Source: Bradyrhizobium nanningense
GTDB taxonomy: Bacteria; Pseudomonadota; Alphaproteobacteria; Rhizobiales; Xanthobacteraceae
Length of the DNA: 64,000 nucleotides
Assembly (NCBI RefSeq): GCF_004114535.1
Contig: NZ_LBJC01000013.1
Coordinates: forward strand, 62,001 to 126,000
Direction of reading: 5' to 3'
In this document: piece by piece, positions 56,867-64,000 of the stretch
Position numbering within the stretch: position 1 is the first letter of the stretch
Layout of the letters: each line of letters opens with the position of its first letter
Notes under the pieces: generated by a model
What the model was told of the DNA's origin: nothing
Databases searched by the model: none
Seen by the model: only the letters and a program-made list of their open reading frames with translations
Translations under genes and position numbers: made by a program

Positions 56867-58996
56867 ATGTCCAATTCCAAAGATGCCGTCCGCAAGGTGC
56901 TTGACCAGGTCAAGGCGGACAACCGCACCAGCCTGACGGCCCCGGAAGGCAAGCTGGTCTGCGACGCCTACGGCATTCCAGTGCCGAAGGAGGGCGTGGC
57001 CAAGTCGGCGGGCGAGGCCGGCAAGATGGCCTCCGCGATGGGCTTCCCGGTGGTGATGAAGATCGTCTCGCCGGACATTCTCCACAAGACCGAAGCCGGC
57101 GGCGTCATCGTCGGCCTTAAGACGGCCGATGAGGCCGAGAAGGCCTACGAGACCATTCTCGGCAACGCCAAGAAGTACAAGGCCGACGCCAAGATCGAAG
57201 GCGTTCAGGTGCAGCAGATGCTGGCCGGCGGCACCGAAGTGATCGTCGGCTCGATCACCGACGGCTCGTTCGGCAAGCTGGTCGCCTTCGGCCTCGGCGG
57301 CGTGCTGGTCGAGGTGCTCAAGGACATCACCTTCCGCCTCGCGCCCGCGACCAAGGAGGACGCGCTGTCGATGCTCGACGGCATCCAGGCGCATGAGATC
57401 CTGAAGGGCGTGCGCGGCGGAGAGCCGGTAAACCGCACCGCGCTTGCCGACGTCATCGTCAAGGTCTCGCAGCTCGTCACCGATTTCCCTGAAATCGTCG
57501 AGCTCGACCTCAATCCGGTGTTCGCGACGCCGAAGGGCGCGACCGCCGCCGACGTCCGCATCGTCGTCGACTTCGCCTATGTGCCGAAACCCAAGCCGCG
57601 CCCGACCGAAGAGATCGTGGCTGCGATGAACCGCATCATGCAGCCCAAAGCGGTCGCCGTGGTCGGCGCCTCCGCCGAGGACGGCAAGATCGGCAACTCC
57701 GTGATGAAGAACCTCATCAACGGCGGCTACAAGGGCGATATCTATCCGATTCACCCCAAGGCCGCCGAGATCCTCGGCTACAAGGCGTATAAGAGCGTCA
57801 AGGACGTCCCTGGCGTGATCGACGTCGCGGTGTTCGCGATCCCCGCCAAGTTCGTGGCCGCGGCGCTCACCGAATGCGGCGAGAAGAAGATCCCCGGCGC
57901 GGTTCTGATTCCGTCGGGCTTCGCTGAAGCCGGCGCGCCGGAGCTGCAGGCCGAGATCGTCGAGGTCGGCAAGAAGTACGACATCCGCCTGATGGGGCCG
58001 AACATCTACGGCTTCTATTATACGCCGGCCAATCTCTGCGCGACCTTCTGCACGGCTTACGACGTCAAGGGACATGCGGCGCTGTCGTCGCAGTCGGGCG
58101 GCATCGGCATGGCCATCATCGGCTTCTCGCGTTCGGCCAAAATGGGCGTTTCCGCGATCGTCGGCCTCGGCAACAAGTCCGATATCGACGAGGACGATCT
58201 GCTCGCCTTCTTCGAGCAGGATCCCAACACGAACCTGATCGCGCAGCACTGCGAAGACCTCAAGGACGGTCGCGCCTTTGCGGAAGCGGCAAAACGCGTC
58301 TCCAAGAAGAAGCCGGTCGTCGTGCTCAAGGCCGGTCGCACCTCGGCCGGCGCCAAGGCGGCCTCGTCGCACACCGGCGCGCTCGCCGGTAACGACAAGA
58401 TCTACGAGGACGTTCTGGCGCAGTCGGGCGTGATCCGGGCCCGCAGCCTGCGGCAACTGCTCGAATTCGCCCGCGGCGTGCCCGTGCTGCCGACGCCGAA
58501 GGGCGAGAACGTGTTGATCATCACGGGTGCCGGCGGCTCCGGCGTGCTGCTGTCGGATTCCTGCGTCGACAACGGCCTGTCGCTGATGTCGATGCCGCCG
58601 GATCTCGATGCGGCCTTCCGCAAGTTCATTCCGCCGTTCGGTGCGGCCGGAAATCCTGTGGATATCACCGGCGGCGAACCGCCGATCACCTACGTCAACA
58701 CGGTGAAGCTCGGCCTCTCCGATGAGCGCATCCATTCGTTGATCCTCGGCTACTGGCACACCATCGTCACCCCACCGATGGTGTTCGCCCGCAACATGGT
58801 CGAGGTGAAGAAGGAGATGGAGGCCAAGGGTTTTGTGAAGCCGATCGTGGCGTCACTGGCCGGCGACGTCGAGGTCGAGGAGGCCGCCGAATATCTCTAC
58901 CAGAACGGCATCCCGGCCTATGCCTATTCGACCGAGCTTCCGGTCGAGGTGCTCGGCGCCAAGTATAAGTGGGCGCGCGGCGCGGGCCTGCTCTAA
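56867..58996 (+). CDS. ADP-forming acyl-CoA ligase (acetate-CoA ligase family)
   Basis: The 709-residue protein belongs to the NDP-forming acyl-CoA synthetase family. The domain order is ATP-grasp first (about 20-235; PVVMKIVSPDILHKTEAGGV), then the CoA-binding Rossmann domain (about 250-375; VAVVGASAEDGKIGNSVM), then two ligase/flavodoxin-like domains with SSHTGALAG containing the phospho-His at about residue 502, and GENVLIITGAGGSG. This is permuted compared with archaeal ACD. These enzymes make acyl-CoA with ATP or the reverse, yielding ATP. Promoter F with a GntR operator places it in the oxalate regulon. Possible roles are activating oxalate or conserving energy from formyl-CoA. Neither is proven. 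Confidence 0.9.
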   Translation: MSNSKDAVRKVLDQVKADNRTSLTAPEGKLVCDAYGIPVPKEGVAKSAGEAGKMASAMGFPVVMKIVSPDILHKTEAGGVIVGLKTADEAEKAYETILGNAKKYKADAKIEGVQVQQMLAGGTEVIVGSITDGSFGKLVAFGLGGVLVEVLKDITFRLAPATKEDALSMLDGIQAHEILKGVRGGEPVNRTALADVIVKVSQLVTDFPEIVELDLNPVFATPKGATAADVRIVVDFAYVPKPKPRPTEEIVAAMNRIMQPKAVAVVGASAEDGKIGNSVMKNLINGGYKGDIYPIHPKAAEILGYKAYKSVKDVPGVIDVAVFAIPAKFVAAALTECGEKKIPGAVLIPSGFAEAGAPELQAEIVEVGKKYDIRLMGPNIYGFYYTPANLCATFCTAYDVKGHAALSSQSGGIGMAIIGFSRSAKMGVSAIVGLGNKSDIDEDDLLAFFEQDPNTNLIAQHCEDLKDGRAFAEAAKRVSKKKPVVVLKAGRTSAGAKAASSHTGALAGNDKIYEDVLAQSGVIRARSLRQLLEFARGVPVLPTPKGENVLIITGAGGSGVLLSDSCVDNGLSLMSMPPDLDAAFRKFIPPFGAAGNPVDITGGEPPITYVNTVKLGLSDERIHSLILGYWHTIVTPPMVFARNMVEVKKEMEAKGFVKPIVASLAGDVEVEEAAEYLYQNGIPAYAYSTELPVEVLGAKYKWARGAGLL

Positions 58997-59008
58997 GACG
59001 AAGACTTT

Positions 59009-59036
59009 CACCTCTCCCCGTCCGCGGGGAGAGGTG
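59009..59036. terminator. Hairpin after the acyl-CoA ligase gene (CCTCTCCCC family)
   Basis: CACCTCTCCCC and GGGGAGAGGTG form an 11-bp stem with a six-base loop. It looks related to the repeat at 33196. There is no T run, so read-through into the IclR gene 18 bases on is possible. Confidence 0.55.
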
Positions 59037-59053
59037 GTAAGGGTCAGGTCGCG

Positions 59054-59893
59054 ATGAGCAAGAACGTGATCCGGCGTAAATCCCTCGAAGCTCGGCCTGC
59101 AGCGGAGGCCGATCGTGACGGCGGCGTGCAGTCCGTCGACCGTGCGCTGTCGATCCTGGAAACACTGGCCGAGGACGACGAGGGCTACCGCCTCAGCGAT
59201 CTCGCGATCCGCACGGGCCTGTCGGCCTCCACCGTACATCGCCTGCTCGCGACGCTGGAGAGTCGTCGTTTCGTGCAGTTCGACCGCGCCGAATCCAAAT
59301 GGCATGTCGGCGTGCGCAGCTTTACCGTGGGCGCGAGCTTTGCGCGGCGGCGCAATTTCACCGCGCAGGCCATTCCCTATTTGCGCAAGCTGCGCGATCT
59401 CACCCGCGAGACCGCCAATCTCGCGGTGGTCGACGACGAATTCATCATCGTGCTGACCCGCATGGAGAGCCGCGAGATCATGCGTTCGCTGACCAAGGTG
59501 GGCGGCCGCGTTGCGATGGTGACCTCAGGCGTCGGCAAGGCCGTGCTCGCGACCTATTCCGACGAAGACGTCGGCGCCGTCATCCGCCATCACGGCATGC
59601 CACGCCTCACTGAAAAATCCATCGTGCGACCGAGCGACCTGTTCAGGGAGCTCGCAACGATCCGGAAGCAGGGCTTCGCGGTGGATGACGAGGAGGCCGA
59701 GATGGGTCTGCGCTGCGTCGCCGCAGTAGTCTACAACGCGCTGGCTGAACCGTTGGCAGCGATCTCGGTCTCCGGCCTGACCAGCCGCGTCACCGACGGG
59801 CGGCTCCCGGAGATCGGCCGCGTGGTGCGCGAGGTGGCGGCGGAACTCACGGTGGCGCTTGGGGGCGTGACGCCGGCGATTAAGGCGGATTGA
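59054..59893 (+). CDS. IclR-family transcriptional regulator
   Basis: The 279-residue protein has a winged helix (about residues 27-85; YRLSDLAIRTGLSASTVHRLL) and an IclR effector domain (about 100-265) with GKAVLATYS and GLRCVAAVVYN. IclR proteins bind small organic acids such as glyoxylate or aromatic acids and repress or activate local operons. It lies after the oxalate-linked acyl-CoA ligase in the same direction and before genes for purine/glyoxylate use. The ligand could be a C2 acid, but the sequence does not say. It may be partly cotranscribed with the ligase. Confidence 0.9.
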   Translation: MSKNVIRRKSLEARPAAEADRDGGVQSVDRALSILETLAEDDEGYRLSDLAIRTGLSASTVHRLLATLESRRFVQFDRAESKWHVGVRSFTVGASFARRRNFTAQAIPYLRKLRDLTRETANLAVVDDEFIIVLTRMESREIMRSLTKVGGRVAMVTSGVGKAVLATYSDEDVGAVIRHHGMPRLTEKSIVRPSDLFRELATIRKQGFAVDDEEAEMGLRCVAAVVYNALAEPLAAISVSGLTSRVTDGRLPEIGRVVREVAAELTVALGGVTPAIKAD

Positions 59894-60001
59894 GCCGGGT
59901 TTGCGCTCCCAAGCGCCGCATTCAAATAAATCAGCTCTGGCGGCAAGCGCCCAGACATCGGTATATCCGTCCACCGTTGTCGCGTCCTCTTGGGGAATGT
60001 C

Positions 60002-60802
60002 ATGCCTTCCGAGCTCCGTTCGCCGCGTCTCGCGGTTCTGATCGACGCCGACAATGCCTCCGCGAAGATTGCGGACGGACTGTTCGAGGAGATTGCCAAG
60101 ATCGGCGAGGCCAGCGTCCGCCGCATCTACGGCGACTTCTCCAACGCGCGATCCAGGGGCTGGGCCGACATCCTGTCGAAGCACGCCATCATCCCGCAGC
60201 AGCAGTTCGCCTATACGACCGGGAAGAACGCCTCCGACATCACGCTGGTCATCGACGCGATGGACCTGCTTCACAGCGGCCGGTTCGACGGCTTTTGCCT
60301 GGTGTCGTCCGACGGCGACTTTACCCGCCTGGCCGCCCGCATCCGGGAGCAGGGCGTCGATGTCTTTGGGTTCGGCGAGCAGAAGACGCCCGAAAGCTTC
60401 AGACAGGCCTGCCGAAGGTTCGTCTACACGGAGAACCTCCTCGCCGGCACCGCGGCCACCCAGGACGCTGCCTCGAAGTCAGCGTCGCTTCAGCCGCCCG
60501 ATGCTGCCACGCCCATCATCAAGAAGGTCATCACCCAGATGGAGAGCGAGGACGGCTGGGTCGCGCTTGGTGAAGTCGGGCGGCAACTCGCCAATCTGGC
60601 TTCCGATTTTGATCCAAGGACTTACGGCTTCCGCAAGCTGAGCGACCTCGTGCGGAAGACGAATTCGTTCGAGATCGACGAGCCGAAGGGTCGCGCGATG
60701 CGGATTCGGGTCAAGGCCGCCGCCGCGCCGCCGCGGAGAAGGCGGAACCCGCGCAGATCTTCGGCAGCGGGGACGGCAGGAGGTTCGGCGCCTAAAGCGT
60801 AA
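60002..60802 (+). CDS. NYN-domain protein with C-terminal OST-HTH/LOTUS domain
   Basis: The 266-residue protein has an N-terminal NYN (PIN-like) nuclease domain with the acidic residues in [26 protein letters not shown] and [13 protein letters not shown]. It then has a LOTUS/OST-HTH domain (about 165-225; [22 protein letters not shown]) and a basic Arg/Lys/Ala-rich tail. The combination resembles LabA/MARF1-like RNA-binding nucleases. The ATG at 60002 has GGGGA six bases upstream, which decides it against the TTG at 59990. It stands alone, and its RNA targets are unknown. Confidence 0.88.
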   Translation: MPSELRSPRLAVLIDADNASAKIADGLFEEIAKIGEASVRRIYGDFSNARSRGWADILSKHAIIPQQQFAYTTGKNASDITLVIDAMDLLHSGRFDGFCLVSSDGDFTRLAARIREQGVDVFGFGEQKTPESFRQACRRFVYTENLLAGTAATQDAASKSASLQPPDAATPIIKKVITQMESEDGWVALGEVGRQLANLASDFDPRTYGFRKLSDLVRKTNSFEIDEPKGRAMRIRVKAAAAPPRRRRNPRRSSAAGTAGGSAPKA

Positions 60803-60885
60803 GCACAGGTGCCGTTTTATTTGAATTGCCGAGCCGGCCCGCGGGCGCAACCATTGCTGGGCTGTTTCGGTCACGCGAGGGCCCC

Positions 60886-62688
60886 ATGACAACACTCACC
60901 CGCTTTGCCGTCGCGCCGCTGCACGGCATGACGCGCCGCCTAGCCGACGTCGCTTCCGCGCGCCTCGCGCCCGAACTCGTCATCACTGGCGCTCGGGTGC
61001 TTTCGACCTATTCGGAGCGCATCCACGCCAACCGCGAGGTCTGGGTCACCGGTGGCCGCATTGCAGCCGTGAAGCCGACCGGAGCAGCGAAGAAGACCTG
61101 GAGCAGCGTGCCGCTCTACGACGCCGCCGGCGGCATCGTCGCACCCGGCTTGGTCGATCCGCACATCCACATCGAATCCTCGATGGTGACGGCCTGCGCT
61201 TATGCGGAGGCAGCGCTGCTGAACGGCACCACCACGATCTTCTGCGACAGCCACGAGATCGGCAACGTCATGGATGTCGCCGGCGTCGAGGCGATGCTGG
61301 AGGACGCGCGCCAGGCGCCGCTCTCGATTTTCTTGACGGTGCCTTCGACAGTCCCTGCGACGTCGGCTGAACTCGAGACGGCTGGCGGTGATCTCACGCC
61401 CGACAAGATCGCGGGTCTGTTCGATCGCTGGCCCGAAGCCGTGGCACTCGGCGAGAAGATGGACTTTGTGCCGGTGACGATGGGCGACGAGCGCAGCCAT
61501 GCGATCCTCGCTGCCGCCCTGAAGCGGGGACGGCCGGTGTCCGGCCACGTCTACGGCCGCGAATTCGTCGCGGCCTATGCGGCGTCAGGCGTCACCGACA
61601 CGCACGAAGCGATCGATCGCGACATCGCCGACGATCTGCTCGACGCCGGCGTCTGGGTGTTCCTGCGTGGCGGCCCGCCGACGACGCCCTGGCACTCGCT
61701 GCCGCAGGCAATCCGCACCATCACGGAGCTCGGGGCCTCGCACAAGCGCACGGCGGTGTGCACCGACGACCGCGATGCCGACGATTTGCTTCTGTTCGGT
61801 CTCGACTGGGTGGTGCGCGAAGCCGTCAAGGCGGGGATGTCGCCGGAGCAGGCCTGGTCGATGGGTTCTCTGCATGGCGCGGCGCGCTTCGGCATGGATG
61901 GCGACATCGGCGGGCTCGGCGGCGGCCGCCGCGCCGATCTGGTGCTGATGGACGATCAGCTCAAGCCGCAATGCACCTGGTATGGCGGCGAGCTCGTGGT
62001 CGAGCATGGCAAGATCACGCCACGTCTCGATCAGGCACTGTCGCAGCGCTATCAATATCCTGACGCGGCTTACGCGACCGTGAAGCTGCCGGGGAAGGTC
62101 AAGCTGACGCCGGAGCTTCCGGCAAAAGCGTGTACGGTCAACGCGATCAAGACCGCGCTGCCCGGCATCACGCTGATCCATGAGAAGGTGGCGATCGAAC
62201 CCACAACGGACTGGCCGTCACTGTTTGAACGCTACGGCCTGTGCTTCGTCACCGTGGTCGAGCGGCATGGAAAATCCGCCGGCAATGTCGCCTACGGCCT
62301 CTTGAAGGATTTCGGCCTCAAGCGCGGCGCGGTCGCCTCCAGCGTCGGACACGACAGCCACAACATCATCGTCGCCGGTACCAACGAGCCCGACATGCAA
62401 GTTGCCATCGCCGCCATCAAGGCGCGGCAGGGCGGCGTTTGCGTCGTTGCCGACGGCGAGGTGAGGGCGCTGGTCCCGCTGCCGATTGCGGGCCTCCTGT
62501 CCGACAAGCGCGTCACAGAGGTGGCCGAAGAGGTCAAGGCGTTGAAGGAGGAATGGGCGGAGGCCGGCTGCACCATTCCCTACATGGGCTTCAATTTGAT
62601 TCCCTTATCGGTCATTCCGGAAATTCGCATCACCGACAAGGGCCTCGTGCTGGTGCCGCAGATGGAGCTGGCGCCGCTGTTCGAGTGA
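60886..62688 (+). CDS. ade: Adenine deaminase
   Basis: The 600-residue amidohydrolase has the metal site HIHIESSM (His93 and His95), then [17 protein letters not shown] and a distal DDRDADDL aspartate. The C-terminal domain typical of Ade has [13 protein letters not shown]. It turns adenine into hypoxanthine with release of ammonia in purine salvage or catabolism. The ATG at 60886 was preferred to an upstream in-frame ATG because the family starts there. The neighbour gcl uses glyoxylate, a downstream product of purine breakdown, which links the two functionally. Confidence 0.93.
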   Translation: MTTLTRFAVAPLHGMTRRLADVASARLAPELVITGARVLSTYSERIHANREVWVTGGRIAAVKPTGAAKKTWSSVPLYDAAGGIVAPGLVDPHIHIESSMVTACAYAEAALLNGTTTIFCDSHEIGNVMDVAGVEAMLEDARQAPLSIFLTVPSTVPATSAELETAGGDLTPDKIAGLFDRWPEAVALGEKMDFVPVTMGDERSHAILAAALKRGRPVSGHVYGREFVAAYAASGVTDTHEAIDRDIADDLLDAGVWVFLRGGPPTTPWHSLPQAIRTITELGASHKRTAVCTDDRDADDLLLFGLDWVVREAVKAGMSPEQAWSMGSLHGAARFGMDGDIGGLGGGRRADLVLMDDQLKPQCTWYGGELVVEHGKITPRLDQALSQRYQYPDAAYATVKLPGKVKLTPELPAKACTVNAIKTALPGITLIHEKVAIEPTTDWPSLFERYGLCFVTVVERHGKSAGNVAYGLLKDFGLKRGAVASSVGHDSHNIIVAGTNEPDMQVAIAAIKARQGGVCVVADGEVRALVPLPIAGLLSDKRVTEVAEEVKALKEEWAEAGCTIPYMGFNLIPLSVIPEIRITDKGLVLVPQMELAPLFE

Positions 62689-62768
62689 GCCGCTTTCACG
62701 CGTTTCTGTATCTAACCGATTGAGGTTGCCGCAATTTCTCTGCGGCTGCCGCATCGTGGAAAATAAAA

Positions 62769-62787
62769 CCGATCTCGTTGAGATCGG
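62769..62787. terminator. Hairpin between ade and gcl
   Basis: CCGATCT and AGATCGG form a seven-base stem with a short loop, without a T run. It lies 80 bases after the ade stop and 54 bases before the gcl start, so it could be a weak terminator or a leader structure. Confidence 0.4.
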
Positions 62788-62840
62788 CTCCTGCACGCCT
62801 GATGATCTCGCTCGCTGACGCAACTCAAGCGAGGTCCGAT

Positions 62841-64000
62841 ATGGCGAAGATGCGAGCCGTCGATGCAGCCGTCCGAATTCTGGAGAAAGAGGGCATCTCG
62901 ACCGCCTTCGGAGTTCCCGGGGCCGCGATCAATCCGCTTTACTCGGCGCTGAAGAAGCGCGGCTCGATCCGCCACATCCTGGCACGGCATGTCGAGGGCG
63001 CTTCGCACATGGCGGAGGGCTACACCCGCGCCAAGGCCGGCAACATCGGAGTCTGCATCGGAACCTCGGGGCCGGCGGGCACCGATATGATTACCGGGCT
63101 TTATTCGGCGATCGCCGATTCCGTTCCGATCCTCTGCATCACCGGGCAGGCGCCGCGCGCGCGGCTCTACAAGGAGGATTTCCAGGCGGTCGATATCGAG
63201 TCGATCGCAAAGCCCGTGACCAAATGGGCGGTCACCGTGCGCGAGCCGGCGCTGGTGCCGCGGGTGTTCAGCCAGGCTTTTCACGTCATGCGCTCGGGGC
63301 GGCCGGGGCCGGTGCTGATCGACATGCCGCTCGACGTGCAGCTCGCCGAGATCGAGTTCGACGACGAGACCTATGAGCCGCTGCCGGTCTACAAGCCCAC
63401 CGCCACGCGCAAGCAGGTCGAGAAGGCGCTGGAGATGCTCAACGCCGCCGAGCGGCCGCTGATCGTCGCGGGCGGCGGCATCATCAACGCCGACGCTTCG
63501 GATCTGCTGGTGGAATTCGCCGAGATCGCCAACGTGCCGGTGGTGCCGACCCTGATGGGGTGGGGTGCGATCCCCGACGATCACGTGCTGATGGCCGGCA
63601 TGGTCGGCCTTCAGACCAGCCATCGCTACGGCAACGCCACCATGCTCGAATCCGACTTCGTGCTCGGTATCGGCAACCGCTGGGCCAATCGTCACACCGG
63701 CTCGGTCGAGACCTACACCAAGGGCCGCACCTTCGTGCATGTCGACATCGAGCCGACGCAGATCGGGCGCGTGTTCAATCCCGATCTCGGCATCGTCTCG
63801 GACGCCAAGGCCGCGCTCGAGCTGTTCGTCACCGTCGCCAGGGAGTGGCGGCGGGCAGGCAGGCTCCGCGAGCGCCAGGCGTGGCCTGCGGCCTGCCGCG
63901 ATCGCAAGAAGACGATGTTGCGCAAGAGTCATTTCGACAACGTTCCGATCAAGCCGCAGCGCGTCTATGAGGAGATGACCAAGGCCTTTGGTCGCGACAC
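62841..64000 (+). CDS. gcl: Glyoxylate carboligase (3' end outside window)
   Basis: The frame stays open to the window edge, covering about 386 of roughly 590 residues. The N-terminus is very close to E. coli Gcl: [10 protein letters not shown], then [16 protein letters not shown], in which Val51 replaces the glutamate that activates ThDP in nearly all other ThDP enzymes. This valine is diagnostic of Gcl. The enzyme joins two glyoxylates to tartronate semialdehyde and CO2. GAGG is the ribosome site. It takes glyoxylate from purine breakdown or, in this window, perhaps from oxalyl-CoA reduction. Confidence 0.96.
   Translation, partial: MAKMRAVDAAVRILEKEGISTAFGVPGAAINPLYSALKKRGSIRHILARHVEGASHMAEGYTRAKAGNIGVCIGTSGPAGTDMITGLYSAIADSVPILCITGQAPRARLYKEDFQAVDIESIAKPVTKWAVTVREPALVPRVFSQAFHVMRSGRPGPVLIDMPLDVQLAEIEFDDETYEPLPVYKPTATRKQVEKALEMLNAAERPLIVAGGGIINADASDLLVEFAEIANVPVVPTLMGWGAIPDDHVLMAGMVGLQTSHRYGNATMLESDFVLGIGNRWANRHTGSVETYTKGRTFVHVDIEPTQIGRVFNPDLGIVSDAKAALELFVTVAREWRRAGRLRERQAWPAACRDRKKTMLRKSHFDNVPIKPQRVYEEMTKAFGRD

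Noticed and set aside
56744..58759. 671-codon reverse frame
   Set aside because: Shadow of the acyl-CoA ligase gene; low-complexity Asp/Arg/Leu product.
62814..62827. CTGACGCAACTCAA as a FixK box for gcl
   Set aside because: One mismatch and only about 20 bases before the ATG, too close for activation.

Overview
This is a GC-rich chromosomal window that reads like Bradyrhizobium or a close Nitrobacteraceae relative. The evidence is the codon use, the two-subunit-plus FDS formate dehydrogenase, the cycHJKL-type cytochrome c maturation operon, the EcfG-type and FixK-type promoter motifs, and the palindromic intergenic repeats typical of that group. No rRNA, tRNA, CRISPR array, prophage or insertion sequence is visible. 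Species-level assignment is an inference.

Layout. 1-2.5 kb: 3' part of an RTX repeat protein and a 1.4-kb repeat-rich gap. 2.5-6.6 kb: an overlapping three-gene operon (AMP/thymidine phosphorylase, PRPP-synthetase homologue, beta-CASP metallo-beta-lactamase). 6.8-8.9 kb: Flp pilin, a small unknown, Ku, and a 51-aa membrane protein behind an EcfG-type promoter. 9.1-11.3 kb: FeuPQ-like two-component system. 11.4-13.2 kb: two unknowns. 13.3-17.5 kb: ccmIEFH. 17.6-26.1 kb: chemoreceptor, DegP-type protease, second two-component system, glnE. 26.1-33.2 kb: fdsGBA-fdhD-fdsD with a divergent LysR gene. 33.4-41.4 kb: PleC-like kinase, CDF transporter, quinone oxidoreductase, nitronate monooxygenase and small secreted or membrane proteins. 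41.5-59.9 kb: an oxalate island (FAH-family protein, PanE-like reductase, CBS protein, two OxlT-type carriers, a 45-aa protein, GntR-oxc-frc, an ADP-forming acyl-CoA ligase, IclR), interrupted by an Hsp70-like gene, a cytochrome c and two esterase-like genes. 60-64 kb: NYN protein, adenine deaminase, start of gcl.

How it fits together. OxlT carriers would import oxalate and export formate. Frc and Oxc turn oxalate into formate and CO2, and FdsGBA oxidises formate to CO2 with NADH. The PanE-like reductase and Gcl could provide an assimilatory branch through glyoxylate.

The most interesting signals are regulatory. A 17-bp palindrome close to TGGCATACCANATGCCA occurs six times between 43.9 and 56.7 kb. 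Each copy lies in front of an oxalate-island unit and falls in or next to the spacer after a TTGACA-like element, which defines a candidate GntR(FCD) oxalate regulon. That regulon includes a 45-aa protein and a CBS-domain protein of unknown role. Separately, four FixK/FNR-type boxes stand 58-78 bp upstream of the phosphorylase operon, ccmI, a cytochrome c gene and a 38-aa one-helix membrane protein, which suggests microoxic control of all four.
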